Assembly: GCA_015057775.1 (NCBI GenBank)
Contig: SVDT01000007.1
Location: forward strand, 1-47,042
Direction: 5' to 3'
Source of the DNA: Paenibacillaceae bacterium
Lineage (GTDB): Bacteria; Bacillota; Clostridia; Lachnospirales; Lachnospiraceae
DNA length: 47,042 bases
Shown here: positions 31,593 to 41,096 of the stretch, piece after piece
Numbering within the stretch: position 1 is the stretch's first letter
Layout: each line of letters opens with the position of its first letter
Position numbers and translations under genes: made by a program
The notes under the pieces: model-generated
What the model saw: only the letters and a program-made list of their open reading frames with translations
Databases searched by the model: none
What the model was told of the DNA's origin: nothing

Positions 31593-33080
31593 ATGAAGGA
31601 TGTTACACTTCAGGATACATATCAATTATTTATAGGTGGAGAGTGGAAGTCTGCTTCCGACGGAAAAACATTTACCGTTACCTGTCCAGCAGACGGCAGA
31701 GTACTGGCGCAGTGTGCAGAAGCGACAAGGGAAGATGTAGATGATGCGGTAAAGGCTGCCTGGAAGGCTTTTGAAACATGGAAGAATGTTCCGGTTAACC
31801 AGAGAGCAGCTATCTTAAATAAAATTGCGGATATTATTGATGCGAACAAAGAGCATCTGGCTATGGTTGAAACATTAGACAATGGAAAACCAATCAGAGA
31901 GACTCTGAATGTGGATATACCCCTGGCTGCCCAGCACTTCCGCTATTTTGCCGGCTGTATTATGGCAGAGGAGGGAAGCGCCAGCATATTGGGAGATAAT
32001 ATGCTAAGTCTTATTTTAAAAGAGCCCATTGGCGTGGTCGGTCAGATTGTTCCCTGGAACTTCCCATTTTTAATGGCAGCCTGGAAGCTGGCGCCTGTTC
32101 TTGCAAGCGGCTGCTGTACTGTATTTAAGACCTCCAGCACAACTCCTTTAAGTGTATTTGAGCTGGCAAGACTGATTCAGGATGTGATTCCGGCAGGTGT
32201 CTTTAACGTGATCTCAGGCGGCGGCTCCAGATCAGGACAGTATATGCTGGAGCATCCTGGTTTCAGAAAACTGGCTTTCACAGGATCTACCGATGTGGGA
32301 AGAAATGTAGCCCTGGCTGCGGCTGAAAAGCTGATTCCTGCAACCCTGGAGCTGGGCGGTAAGTCAGCCAATATATTCTTTAATGACTGTGACTGGGAGA
32401 TGGCAATGGATGGTGTGCAGCTTGGGATCTTATTTAATCAGGGTCAGGTATGCTGCGCAGGTTCCAGAGTTTTTGTACAGGAGGATATTTACGACCGTTT
32501 TGTAAAGGAAGCTGTGGAGCGGTTTAACAAAGTGAAAGTAGGACTTCCATGGGAAGATGACACCCAGATGGGCAGCCAGATCAATAAAGGACATTTACAA
32601 AAAATATTAGGGTATGTTGAGATTGGTAAAGAAGAAGGTGCCAAGGTACTGTGCGGTGGTGAGGCATTTACAGAAGATGGTCTTGAGAACGGCGCATTTC
32701 TCCGTCCCACTCTTCTTGGAGATGTGACCAATGATATGAGAGTGGCTAAAGAAGAAATCTTCGGACCGGTTGCATGCATTATCAAATTTAAAACGGAAGA
32801 TGAAGTAATTGCCATGGCCAATGACAGTGAATTCGGACTGGGCGGAGCTGTATGGACCAGAGATATCAACCGTGCAATACGCGTGGCAAGAGCTGTGGAA
32901 ACAGGACGTATGTGGGTGAATACCTACAATGCAATCCCGGAAGGAGCTCCATTCGGCGGATATAAGACTTCCGGTGTTGGACGTGAAACTCATAAAGTAA
33001 TGCTGGAGCATTATACCCAGACAAAGAATATTATGATTAATTTAAGTGAAGCGCCTTCAGGTTTTTATCCCGTTAAATAA
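31593..33080 (+). CDS. NAD(P)-dependent aldehyde dehydrogenase
   Basis: The 495-aa product is an ALDH-superfamily enzyme that oxidises an aldehyde to its acid in the cytoplasm. The cofactor region has VPWNFPFLMAAWKLAPVLASGC and FTGSTDVGR; the general-base Glu lies in LELGGKSANIFF and the catalytic Cys287 in GQVCCAGSR. EEIFGPV and PFGGYKTSGVGRE follow as expected. Length is normal for the ALDH1/2-like group. The usual Lys-Pro in the coenzyme site reads VFKTSSTTPLS, a small deviation. It is a single-gene unit with its own promoter and terminator. The natural aldehyde is unknown; the neighbouring dhaKL operon makes a link possible. Confidence 0.93.
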   Translation: MKDVTLQDTYQLFIGGEWKSASDGKTFTVTCPADGRVLAQCAEATREDVDDAVKAAWKAFETWKNVPVNQRAAILNKIADIIDANKEHLAMVETLDNGKPIRETLNVDIPLAAQHFRYFAGCIMAEEGSASILGDNMLSLILKEPIGVVGQIVPWNFPFLMAAWKLAPVLASGCCTVFKTSSTTPLSVFELARLIQDVIPAGVFNVISGGGSRSGQYMLEHPGFRKLAFTGSTDVGRNVALAAAEKLIPATLELGGKSANIFFNDCDWEMAMDGVQLGILFNQGQVCCAGSRVFVQEDIYDRFVKEAVERFNKVKVGLPWEDDTQMGSQINKGHLQKILGYVEIGKEEGAKVLCGGEAFTEDGLENGAFLRPTLLGDVTNDMRVAKEEIFGPVACIIKFKTEDEVIAMANDSEFGLGGAVWTRDINRAIRVARAVETGRMWVNTYNAIPEGAPFGGYKTSGVGRETHKVMLEHYTQTKNIMINLSEAPSGFYPVK

Positions 33081-33100
33081 TAATTTTCAATAAACCGGTT

Positions 33101-33143
33101 ATGCCGTGTACAGTTTTTTATTGCTGTACACGGCATTTTTTTT
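33101..33143 (+). terminator. terminator after the aldehyde dehydrogenase
   Basis: ATGCCGTGTACAG (33101-33113) pairs perfectly with CTGTACACGGCAT (33124-33136), then eight T. Confidence 0.9.
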
Positions 33144-33343
33144 GTGCCTGTATATCAGGAATGAAACAAAAAAATGGAAAAGGAATCGGGAGATTTTTGA
33201 CTTAATAAAACAAAGTGTGCCAAAATGATACATTTGAATTGGGAACTCTATCTAAAACCAATAAAATAACCAAAATAAATGTGTAAAATAACCAATAAAA
33301 ACGCTGAAAATGATAAATATTAGTTAATATGCACAAAAATACA
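33144..33343 (+). other. AT-rich intergenic stretch before the catabolic operon
   Basis: No gene or RNA is recognised. Repeated ACCAATAAAA and AAATAACC runs (AACCAATAAAATAACC near 33257 and AATAACCAATAAAAA near 33286) are visible. They could be regulator sites upstream of the promoter at 33344. Confidence 0.35.
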
Positions 33344-33372
33344 TTGCATTGCAGGTGTGCAAATGATATACT
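33344..33372 (+). promoter_or_regulatory. promoter of the cyuA-liv-dha operon
   Basis: TTGCAT (33344-33349), 17-bp spacer, TATACT (33367-33372) with TGA before it as an extended -10. CATTGCA and TGCAAATG form an imperfect inverted repeat across the spacer, a possible operator. The leader is about 95 nt. Confidence 0.6.
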
Positions 33373-33472
33373 GAATTCATAAAAGAACTACATAAATCTA
33401 CAAAAAACGACAACAAACAAGCATAAAAATCAATGATGAAGAAGTTGGAAGCAAACAGCAGATGGGAGGAAC

Positions 33473-34738
33473 ATGAAGAAAACAACAGAAGCCCAGCTGA
33501 TACATATCCTGGAAACAGAGCTGGTAAAAGCATTGGGGTGTACAGAGCCTATCGCAATTGCATATGCAAGTGCAACGGCAAAGAAATATCTGGGAGTAAT
33601 TCCTGAAAAAATAACAGTCTCCTGCAGTGGGAACATGATTAAGAATGCGAAAGCAGTGGTGGTACCCATGACCGGTGGCATGAAGGGAATTGAAGCAGCG
33701 GCAGTAGTGGGGGCAGCAGGTGGAGATCCGGATAAGGGACTAGAAGTATTGACATCAGTCAGGGAGGCGGATTTACAGATTGCAAACCGGCTGCTTCAGA
33801 AAAAAATATGCCGGGTTGAATTGTTAGATACCACGGAGAAGCTTCACTTAATTGTAATTATGACACAGGGCTCAAATGAGGTTAAGGTGGAACTGAAAAA
33901 AACACATCTGGGGATAACTGGAATTGAGAAAAACAAGCAGGTTCTTTTTGAAGAAAAGGAAGGCGGGGAAGAAGAACAGGTAGATTACAGCTGTCTGAAT
34001 ATGGATTCCATATTTGAATTTACAGAACAGGTAGACTTAATAAAAGTGAGGAGGCTGATTGCTGAACAAATTGAATGTAATACCAACATTGCTCAGGCGG
34101 GGCTGTCAAGCAGCTATGGAGCAGAGATTGGAAAAACACTTTTATCCGTTTATGGAGATGATGTAAAAATCAGGGCAAAAGCGGTGGCTGCGGCCGGTTC
34201 GGATGCCCGAATGAACGGCTGCGAGCTTCCGGTAGTCATTAATTCCGGCAGCGGTAATCAGGGTATGACAGTATCCCTTCCGGTGATTGAGTATGCAAAA
34301 ACACTGAGAAGCAAAGAAGATGAACTGTACCGGGCACTGGTGCTCAGCAATCTGATTGCTATTTATCAGAAATACCGTATGGGCAGACTGTCTGCTTATT
34401 GCGGAGCGGTAAGCGCGGCAGCGGGTGCAGGTGCCGGAATTACTTATTTAATGGGAGGTCAGAGGGAACAGATTGAAAATACTATTATCAATACTCTGGC
34501 CAACACATCGGGAATTGTATGCGATGGTGCAAGCGCTTCCTGTGCAGCAAAGATTGCTTCCAGTGTGGATGCAGCAATTATGGGCAGCTATTTATCTATG
34601 AATGGTCACGTTTTTCTACCGGGAGACGGGATTGTAAAGGAAGATATCCAAAAGACAGTGGACGGGGTAATAACACTGGCAAGGGAAGGGATGAAGGAGA
34701 CAGACGAGGTCATTTTAAACATTATGGTTCAGAGTTAA
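33473..34738 (+). CDS. cyuA: L-cysteine desulfidase / serine-dehydratase-like iron-sulfur enzyme (CyuA family)
   Basis: The 421-aa product belongs to the CyuA/YhaM (UPF0597) family, which splits L-cysteine to pyruvate, ammonia and sulfide with a [4Fe-4S] centre. The signature start ALGCTEPIAIAYASA holds Cys23; further Cys residues in the C-terminal half (SAYCGAVSAAAGAGAGI, GIVCDGASASCAAKI) match the expected cluster ligands. GNQGMTVSLPV is also typical. Length is normal. GGGAGGAAC precedes the ATG. It is the first gene of the operon, 39 nt before livJ. Some relatives act on other amino acids, so the substrate is not certain. Confidence 0.85.
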   Translation: MKKTTEAQLIHILETELVKALGCTEPIAIAYASATAKKYLGVIPEKITVSCSGNMIKNAKAVVVPMTGGMKGIEAAAVVGAAGGDPDKGLEVLTSVREADLQIANRLLQKKICRVELLDTTEKLHLIVIMTQGSNEVKVELKKTHLGITGIEKNKQVLFEEKEGGEEEQVDYSCLNMDSIFEFTEQVDLIKVRRLIAEQIECNTNIAQAGLSSSYGAEIGKTLLSVYGDDVKIRAKAVAAAGSDARMNGCELPVVINSGSGNQGMTVSLPVIEYAKTLRSKEDELYRALVLSNLIAIYQKYRMGRLSAYCGAVSAAAGAGAGITYLMGGQREQIENTIINTLANTSGIVCDGASASCAAKIASSVDAAIMGSYLSMNGHVFLPGDGIVKEDIQKTVDGVITLAREGMKETDEVILNIMVQS

Positions 34739-34777
34739 GACAATAACTCAGATAAGGAAAGGAAGGTAGTTTCAGTT

Positions 34778-35974
34778 ATGAAAAAGGGGTTTATCAGGTA
34801 TTCATTGGCAATGATGGCACTTGCGGGGTTACTTTCAGGCTGTGCACAGGGGAATGGACAGAGTTCAGAAGGAGCAAATAATACTTCCGGGGCTAAAACG
34901 GAAGGGACCAGCCAGGCAGGCGGAGAAGGAACGGTCAAGATTGCAGTAGCCGGTCCAATGACTGGAGATAATTCAGAATATGGAATTGGCTTTACCAATG
35001 CAGCCAAATTAATGGCAGATCAGTGGAACGCTCAGGGAGGGGTTTTGGGCAAACAGATTGAAATCGTACCTTATGATGATAAGAATACATCAGAGGAAGC
35101 AACCACCATCGCGCAGAAAATTGTATCCGATGGAGATATCAGCGGCGTAATCGGCCATTTCTCATCTGGAGTATGTATGACTGCAGCGCCTATTTACCAG
35201 GAAAATAAGATTATTGAGATTTCACCGTCTGCTTCTCACCCGGATTATTCTAAGATCGGTAATTATATTTTCAGAAATAATACAGTCATATCAAAAGAAG
35301 GTGCGGCTTCTGTGGATATTGCTGTTCATGATTTGAAAAAGAAAAATATCGGTATTATATCCATTATGACTGACTGGGGAACCAATACATCCGGAATTAT
35401 CAAAGATCTGATTACCGGATTAAATGATCCCAATGTAAAAGTGGTAGCCCATGAGGAAGTAATGGAAGGATCTGATGATTATACACCGGCAATTACAAAG
35501 CTGAATGAAGCAGGGGCGGATGTGGTAATCTGCTGTGGAATGTATAATCTGGTAGCGCCGGTTGCCAAACAGTATAAAAATATTAATCCGGATATTTCCA
35601 TTGTTGGATTTTCCAACGCTTACAGCCAGCAGCTGATTCAGCTGGGAGGGCAAGCAGTGGAAGGTGTATGTTTTCCGGTTATTTTCTTCTCGGAATCGGA
35701 TGATACAGATGTAAAGGCTTATGTTGATGAGTATAAAAAAGTCTATGGAAATTCACCCTCTGCCCTGACCTCACAGGCCTATGATTCTGTGGGAATTCTT
35801 CTCACTGCCATGAAGGAAGCAGGTACCACGGATTCGGAAAAAGTGAGAGACAAGTTAAATGAGATCACCTACAAAGGAGTAACCGGAAACATTAAGTTCG
35901 ACGAACAGGGTGATGTTGATAAGCAGTTTAACAAAGTTACAATTAAAGATGGGAAATTTGTCAAGATGAACTAG
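34778..35974 (+). CDS. livJ: ABC importer substrate-binding lipoprotein, Liv type
   Basis: The 398-aa product is a periplasmic-binding-protein-like type I lipoprotein of the branched-chain amino acid (HAAT) family. The signal peptide ends in a lipobox, LLSGC, with Cys at about residue 22, followed by a Ser/Gly/Asn-rich linker. The mature part has VKIAVAGPMTGDNSEYGIGFTNAAKLM and ALTSQAYDSVGILLTAM, typical of LivJ. It would capture the substrate outside the membrane for LivHMGF. Family members bind leucine-type amino acids but also amides, urea and aromatic compounds. Operon context suggests a special substrate. Confidence 0.93.
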   Translation: MKKGFIRYSLAMMALAGLLSGCAQGNGQSSEGANNTSGAKTEGTSQAGGEGTVKIAVAGPMTGDNSEYGIGFTNAAKLMADQWNAQGGVLGKQIEIVPYDDKNTSEEATTIAQKIVSDGDISGVIGHFSSGVCMTAAPIYQENKIIEISPSASHPDYSKIGNYIFRNNTVISKEGAASVDIAVHDLKKKNIGIISIMTDWGTNTSGIIKDLITGLNDPNVKVVAHEEVMEGSDDYTPAITKLNEAGADVVICCGMYNLVAPVAKQYKNINPDISIVGFSNAYSQQLIQLGGQAVEGVCFPVIFFSESDDTDVKAYVDEYKKVYGNSPSALTSQAYDSVGILLTAMKEAGTTDSEKVRDKLNEITYKGVTGNIKFDEQGDVDKQFNKVTIKDGKFVKMN

Positions 35975-36023
35975 ATTAAGCGGCGGGAATGGCCAGGCGC
36001 TGTTCCCGCAGAAAGGTGAAGCC

Positions 36024-36899
36024 ATGATTGCACAACAGATATTTAACGGACTGGCTTTGGGAATGGGATATGCCCTGATTGCGGTAGGATATTCCCTGGT
36101 GTTTGGTATACTCCGGCTGGTCAATTTTTCTCACGGTTCCGTCTATGCTTTCGGGGCTCAGATGGCAATGGTTTTCATTGGTCTCCGGTTTGGCGTAATT
36201 CCTGGCTTAATCGCCAGTATGGTTCTTACGGGCGTACTTGGAGTAGCAATTGATAAGCTTGCTCTGGAGCCTTTAAGAAAAAAGAAATCTATACCCATTG
36301 CATCTTTAATTACAACCATTGGAATCTCCAATATTGTAACAAATCTTCTGATTGTAGCATTTGGAAGTGAAAAACGGGCGTTCCCGCCCCTGTTTGATTT
36401 CGGAACTCTCCAGATTGGGAAAATTGTAGTTTCCTCCACACAGATTGGCATGTTTGTGGTATCCCTGATTCTCATGCTGCTTCTGGTTGGAATTGTATTT
36501 TATACAAAAATAGGGCTGGCAATGAGAGCAGCGGAACAGAATCCCAAAGCAGCAAACTTAATGGGAATTAACGTTAACTTTGTTATCTCATTTACTTTTT
36601 TCTTAAGCGGAATATCCGCATCCATCGCCGGTTCTCTGGTAGGCAGCTATTATCAGATTGTTTACCCGAATATGGGATTCATGGCAGGCTTAAAAGCATT
36701 TGCTGCGGCTGTGCTTGGCGGTATTGGAAGTCTGCCCGGTGCAATTATCGGCGGGCTGATAGTGGGCGTGTCTGAGTCTATGGCAGCCACTGTTTTAGGA
36801 TCCACCTATCGGGATTCCATGGCATTTATCATATTAATTATTGTTCTGATCGTCAGACCCAATGGGTTGTTCGGAAAGAAAGGGATCACGAAGGTATAA
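36024..36899 (+). CDS. livH: ABC importer permease LivH
   Basis: The 291-aa product is a LivH-type permease with about eight membrane helices. NGLALGMGYALIAVGYSLVFGILRLVNFSHG is the diagnostic N-terminal stretch, and AFAAAVLGGIGSLPGAIIGGLIVGVSE is the conserved ATPase-coupling region. AGAAAGGTG precedes the ATG. It follows livJ by 49 nt and is 3 nt before livM, in standard Liv order. Confidence 0.95.
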   Translation: MIAQQIFNGLALGMGYALIAVGYSLVFGILRLVNFSHGSVYAFGAQMAMVFIGLRFGVIPGLIASMVLTGVLGVAIDKLALEPLRKKKSIPIASLITTIGISNIVTNLLIVAFGSEKRAFPPLFDFGTLQIGKIVVSSTQIGMFVVSLILMLLLVGIVFYTKIGLAMRAAEQNPKAANLMGINVNFVISFTFFLSGISASIAGSLVGSYYQIVYPNMGFMAGLKAFAAAVLGGIGSLPGAIIGGLIVGVSESMAATVLGSTYRDSMAFIILIIVLIVRPNGLFGKKGITKV

Positions 36900-36902
36900 A
36901 GT

Positions 36903-37952
36903 ATGACAAATACAAGAATGGAAAAACACAGCTTTTTATATCAGTTTGAAAGCTTTATAAGCAAGAATCAAAAGCTGCTTCTTATTTTGCTGGCCGCATT
37001 TCTCTGTCTGCTGCCAAAAGGCGTAAACAACCAGTATTTTCTGACAGTAATTGTAAAGATGGCAGTCTATGCCATGTTTGGACTAGGACTTAATATACTT
37101 ACCGGCTATACCGGTCTGGTATCCTTGGGACATGCGGGGTTTGTTGCAATTGGAGCCTATACAGCCTCACTTTGTGCAGTCAAACTTGGCTTAAGCTTCT
37201 TTCCTTCCATGCTCCTTGGTATGGTGGCGGCAGGACTTGTGGGAATTCTACTGGGGCTTCCGACTCTCCGGCTTACTGGAACCTATCTTTCCATTGTTAC
37301 ATTGGGGTTTGGTGAAATTATAAAAATGATTGCGATGAACTGGTCTCCTGTAACCAACGGAACACTGGGTGTGAAAAATATTCCAAAGCCTGCTGTTTTC
37401 GGCATGAAGCTTACCATTGCAAATCACGGCCTGTACTATCTGGTTATAATCATTCTGGTGGTCTGCACTGTCTTCTGCCTGCTTCTTGTTAAATCAAAAA
37501 CAGGTAGGGCGCTGCAGGCAATAAAGGGAGACGAGCTTGCCAGTGTAATGATGGGAATTAATGTTACCTACTATAAAATCCTGGCATTTGTACTGTCAGC
37601 CTGCATTTGCGCCGCTGCTGGTGCTCTATATGCCACTCTCATCGGATATGTAGATCCTAATACCTTTAACTTTGACGTATCCACGCTGATTCTTTCCATT
37701 GTGATTCTGGGCGGAATGGGAACAATACGGGGAATGTTTCTGGGAGCATCCATTTTAATTGCTCTTCCGGAGGCGTCCAGGTTTTTAATGGTTTACCGTT
37801 TTGTTTTATACGGCGTGATTCTGGTGGTGATGATGCGATTCAGACCTCAGGGAATTCTTGGCTGGAAATCCCAGCTTCCATATAAATTATCCAGGCAGGT
37901 CATGGAACGGCTTAAAATGGAGGAGACAGAGGAGGCGGGAGACAATGGCTGA
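36903..37952 (+). CDS. livM: ABC importer permease LivM
   Basis: The 349-aa product is the LivM-type partner permease. LNILTGYTGLVSLGHAGFVAIGAY is the family signature and LILSIVILGGMGTIRGMFLGASIL the coupling region. About nine membrane helices are visible. The C-terminal tail is charged. It begins 3 nt after livH and overlaps livG by 8 nt, so all parts are co-translated. Confidence 0.95.
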   Translation: MTNTRMEKHSFLYQFESFISKNQKLLLILLAAFLCLLPKGVNNQYFLTVIVKMAVYAMFGLGLNILTGYTGLVSLGHAGFVAIGAYTASLCAVKLGLSFFPSMLLGMVAAGLVGILLGLPTLRLTGTYLSIVTLGFGEIIKMIAMNWSPVTNGTLGVKNIPKPAVFGMKLTIANHGLYYLVIIILVVCTVFCLLLVKSKTGRALQAIKGDELASVMMGINVTYYKILAFVLSACICAAAGALYATLIGYVDPNTFNFDVSTLILSIVILGGMGTIRGMFLGASILIALPEASRFLMVYRFVLYGVILVVMMRFRPQGILGWKSQLPYKLSRQVMERLKMEETEEAGDNG

Positions 37953-38733
37953 CAATGCATATTTATCCGTGAAAGGAATTACCAAAAGATTCGGCGGTAT
38001 TGTTGCGGTGGAGCAGGTAAGCTTTGAGATAAATAAAGGGGAAGTAGTTTCGATTATCGGCCCCAACGGTGCAGGAAAAACCACAGTTTTTAATATGCTG
38101 ACGGGTGTGTACCAGGTTGACGAAGGAACCATTGTATTTAACGGAGAAGAGATACAGAATAAAAAACCCAAACATATTGTTATGGCAGGGATGTCCCGGA
38201 CCTTCCAGAATATCCGGCTGTTTCAGGATATGAGGGTAATCGAAAACGTACTGATCGGGGCACATATAAAGACTTCTTACAGTTTTCTTGATTCCACCTT
38301 CCGTACGGCGAGATACCGCAAGGAAGAGGATGAAAAGGTGTTGCAGGCCATTGAACTTCTTAAATCCGTGGGACTGGAGCACAGAAAAGATGACTATGCC
38401 TCCAATCTGCCTTATGGAGACCAGAGAAAGCTGGAAATTGCCAGGGCAATTGCTACTGGTGCAGGGCTGCTTCTGTTAGATGAACCTGCAGCGGGAATGA
38501 ATCCAAAAGAATCAGAGGAGCTGATGCTTTTTATCCGGTCCTTAAAGCAGAAGGGATATACCGTACTCCTCATCGAACATGATATGAGTGTGGTTATGAA
38601 CATCTCAGACCGGATTTATGTTATTGATCACGGCAAACCAATTGCCCAGGGGCTTCCTGTGGAAATTGCAAACAATGAACGAGTCATTGAGGCTTATTTG
38701 GGAGGGGTGCATAAGGATGCTGAAGATAACTGA
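37945..38733 (+). CDS. livG: ABC importer ATPase LivG
   Basis: The 262-aa product is the LivG ATPase. Walker A is GPNGAGKTT, and MSRTFQNIRLFQDMRVIENVLIGAH is the LivG-specific block; the signature region reads LPYGDQRKLEIARAIA, a usual LivG variant of LSGGQ, and Walker B is LLLLDEPAAGM. The start at 37945 is taken because GGAGGCGGGAG stands before it and LivG proteins begin here; the frame stays open to 37858 inside livM. It overlaps livM by 8 nt. Confidence 0.94.
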   Translation: MADNAYLSVKGITKRFGGIVAVEQVSFEINKGEVVSIIGPNGAGKTTVFNMLTGVYQVDEGTIVFNGEEIQNKKPKHIVMAGMSRTFQNIRLFQDMRVIENVLIGAHIKTSYSFLDSTFRTARYRKEEDEKVLQAIELLKSVGLEHRKDDYASNLPYGDQRKLEIARAIATGAGLLLLDEPAAGMNPKESEELMLFIRSLKQKGYTVLLIEHDMSVVMNISDRIYVIDHGKPIAQGLPVEIANNERVIEAYLGGVHKDAEDN

Positions 38734-39424
38734 TTTAAATACTCATTACGGTCCCATACATGCTCTCAAAGGCGTGGATATGGAGATTGGCAAAGGGGAA
38801 GTCGTCTCTTTAATCGGCAGCAACGGAGCCGGGAAGTCCACCCTGTTGAATACCATTGTAGGAATTGCAAGATCATCCGGAGGCAGGGTTGAATTTATGG
38901 GCAAGGAGATTACCAACAGCCCGCCTCATACAATGACTAAGCTGGGAATCAGTATTTCGCCGGAAGGCAGAGAGGTATTTCCTGCCCTTACAGTTGAGGA
39001 AAATCTTCGCCTTGGCGCTTATACGGTAAACGATAAGAAAAAGATTATTGACGGCTACGAGCGGGTATATCAGATATTTCCCAGGCTGAAGGAACGAATC
39101 AGACAGTCGGCAGGTACTCTGTCCGGAGGGGAGCAGCAGATGCTTGCAATTGGAAGGGCATTAATGTGCGGACCTGAGCTATTGCTGTTAGATGAGCCGT
39201 CGCTTGGCCTGGCACCAAACTTTGTGTTGCTGATTTTTGATCTGATAAAAGAGATTAACAGGCAGGGAGTAACGATTCTTCTCATTGAACAGAACGCCAA
39301 CATGGCTTTAAGTGCTTCGAACAGAGCATATGTACTGGAAAATGGGAAAGTCACCATGTCAGGTGATGCCAAAGAAATTGCAAATGATCCCAGAATTAAA
39401 AAAGCATATTTAGGCTTAGGTTAA
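38717..39424 (+). CDS. livF: ABC importer ATPase LivF
   Basis: The 235-aa product is the LivF ATPase: MLKITDLNTHYGPIHALKGVDMEI, Walker A GSNGAGKST, ISPEGREVFPALTVEENLRLGAY, signature LSGGEQQMLAIGRALM and Walker B LLLLDEPSLGLAP. Start 38717 gives the normal family length, with AAGG just upstream; it overlaps livG by 17 nt. The frame is open further upstream only as a shadow of livG. dhaK starts 10 nt after the stop, so the importer and the kinase are in one operon. Confidence 0.94.
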   Translation: MLKITDLNTHYGPIHALKGVDMEIGKGEVVSLIGSNGAGKSTLLNTIVGIARSSGGRVEFMGKEITNSPPHTMTKLGISISPEGREVFPALTVEENLRLGAYTVNDKKKIIDGYERVYQIFPRLKERIRQSAGTLSGGEQQMLAIGRALMCGPELLLLDEPSLGLAPNFVLLIFDLIKEINRQGVTILLIEQNANMALSASNRAYVLENGKVTMSGDAKEIANDPRIKKAYLGLG

Positions 39425-39434
39425 AGGAGGTACC

Positions 39435-40421
39435 ATGAAAAAGATTATCAACAAACCCATGGATGTAGTAGGGGAAGCGCTTCGCGGAATGGAACTTGCC
39501 CATCCGGAACTTTTGTATACTCCGGGATATGAAGTCATATCCCGGAAGGAGAAAGCAGATAAAGTGGCGGTTATCTCCGGAGGCGGGGCAGGACATGAAC
39601 CGGCTCACGCAGGTTATGTGGGAAAAGGCATGCTCGATGCGGCTGTATCGGGAAACGTATTTTCCTCCCCCAGTCCTGACCGGATTGGTGATGCCATAAA
39701 CCGGATGAATTCCGGAAAAGGAGTTCTTTTAATTATTAAGAATTATTCCGGAGACATTATGAACTTTGGACTTGCCTCTGATCTTGCAGAGGCAGAGGAT
39801 ATTCAGGTGGAAAGCGTAGTTGTTAAGGATGATGTGGCTGTTCCTGACAGTACCTATTCCACAGGAAGAAGGGGCATCGCAGGCACCGTATTTGTCCATA
39901 AGATTGCGGGGGCAAAGGCTGAGCTTGGCGGTAATTTAAAAGAGGTGAAAGCAGCAGCCGAAAAGGCTATTGCCAATATCAGAAGCATGGGAATGGCCAT
40001 GAGCCCCTGCGTTCTTCCGGCAGTTGGAAAACCCGGATTCGTTCTGGAAGACGACGAGATTGAGATTGGAATGGGAATCCATGGAGAGCCGGGAGTAGAA
40101 AGAACCCAGGTTAAAACAGCAAAAGAGACTGCCAAAATTCTGCTTGAAAAGATTCTTGGGGACTATGATTATACCGGAAGTGAAGTGGCGGTGCTGGTAA
40201 ATGGCCTTGGGGGTACTCCTCTGATGGAACTCTATATCCTGAATATGGAAGTTCAGAAGCTGTTGGAAGAAAAGAATATCAGGGCTTATAAAACACTTGT
40301 GGGAAATTATATGACCGCACTGGATATGACTGGCTGTTCTTTAACCCTTATGAAGCTGGATGACGAGTTAAAGGAGCTTCTTGACGCTCCCTGTGATACT
40401 CCGGCTTTAAAAATCAGATAA
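39435..40421 (+). CDS. dhaK: dihydroxyacetone kinase substrate-binding subunit DhaK
   Basis: The 328-aa product is DhaK, which binds dihydroxyacetone-like ketones or aldehydes through a covalent hemiaminal to His. The catalytic-site His54 lies in GGGAGHEPAHAGYVGKG, and the covalent-binding His216 in MGIHGEPGVERTQ; both match the E. coli enzyme. GDIMNFGLASDLAE is also typical. Length is slightly short of E. coli DhaK. AAAGGAGG precedes the ATG. dhaL follows 12 nt later. No dhaM phosphotransferase subunit lies in the window, so either DhaM is elsewhere or the pair works with another donor or substrate. Confidence 0.92.
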   Translation: MKKIINKPMDVVGEALRGMELAHPELLYTPGYEVISRKEKADKVAVISGGGAGHEPAHAGYVGKGMLDAAVSGNVFSSPSPDRIGDAINRMNSGKGVLLIIKNYSGDIMNFGLASDLAEAEDIQVESVVVKDDVAVPDSTYSTGRRGIAGTVFVHKIAGAKAELGGNLKEVKAAAEKAIANIRSMGMAMSPCVLPAVGKPGFVLEDDEIEIGMGIHGEPGVERTQVKTAKETAKILLEKILGDYDYTGSEVAVLVNGLGGTPLMELYILNMEVQKLLEEKNIRAYKTLVGNYMTALDMTGCSLTLMKLDDELKELLDAPCDTPALKIR

Positions 40422-40433
40422 GGTGGTGAAAAG

Positions 40434-41084
40434 ATGGGATTTGAAATAACAGGTAGGGATTATGCGGATTACATAAAGAAAGCATATGAGCTGATTCATG
40501 AAAACGGAGACTATGTGACAGAGCTTGATCTGGCTACTGGAGACGGGGATCACTGGTCCAATATTAATATGGGGTTTGAAAAACTGGTTGAGAAGTCTGA
40601 GGAACTGGGGCAGCTTCCTATTAGTGAGGAATTTAAGGAGATTGGCAAGACCATGATGGCGGTAATCGGAGGTTCCTCCGGAGTGCTATACGGATCTGCG
40701 TACCTGGCGGCAGCCAAAGCGGTGAAGGGCAGAGAGACATTGGACTGCCAGGGAGTTTGTGACAGCCTGGAAGCCATGCTGGAGGCAATTATGTCCAGAG
40801 GGCAGGCAAAGGAAGGGTTTAAAACCATGATTGACAGTCTTGCACCGGCAGTCATGGCTTATAAGAAGGGGATTTCTGATGGGATAAGTGAGTTGGAAAT
40901 CTGCGATGTCGTGAAACAGGCAGCCGTTGACGGTGCCGAGAATACAAAAAACATGGAAGCGGTAAAAGGAAGAGCAACTTACCAGGCCAATAAAGGGCTT
41001 GGACACCTGGATCCGGGAGCAGTTACCATGTCGTATCAAATCGGAACGTTAATGAATTGCATAAAAGAAAAAATTAATTTCTAA
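40434..41084 (+). CDS. dhaL: dihydroxyacetone kinase ADP-binding subunit DhaL
   Basis: The 216-aa product is DhaL. The acidic residues Asp32, Asp37 and Asp39 in LDLATGDGDHWSN match the Mg2+-ADP ligands of the family, and IGGSSGVLYGSAYL, RGQAKEGFKTMIDSL and GRATYQANKGLGHLDPGA are conserved blocks. In PTS-type kinases DhaL keeps ADP bound as a cofactor that is recharged by DhaM. AAGGTGG precedes the ATG. The next gene follows 12 nt after the stop. Confidence 0.92.
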   Translation: MGFEITGRDYADYIKKAYELIHENGDYVTELDLATGDGDHWSNINMGFEKLVEKSEELGQLPISEEFKEIGKTMMAVIGGSSGVLYGSAYLAAAKAVKGRETLDCQGVCDSLEAMLEAIMSRGQAKEGFKTMIDSLAPAVMAYKKGISDGISELEICDVVKQAAVDGAENTKNMEAVKGRATYQANKGLGHLDPGAVTMSYQIGTLMNCIKEKINF

Positions 41085-41096
41085 GGAGGAACAGTT

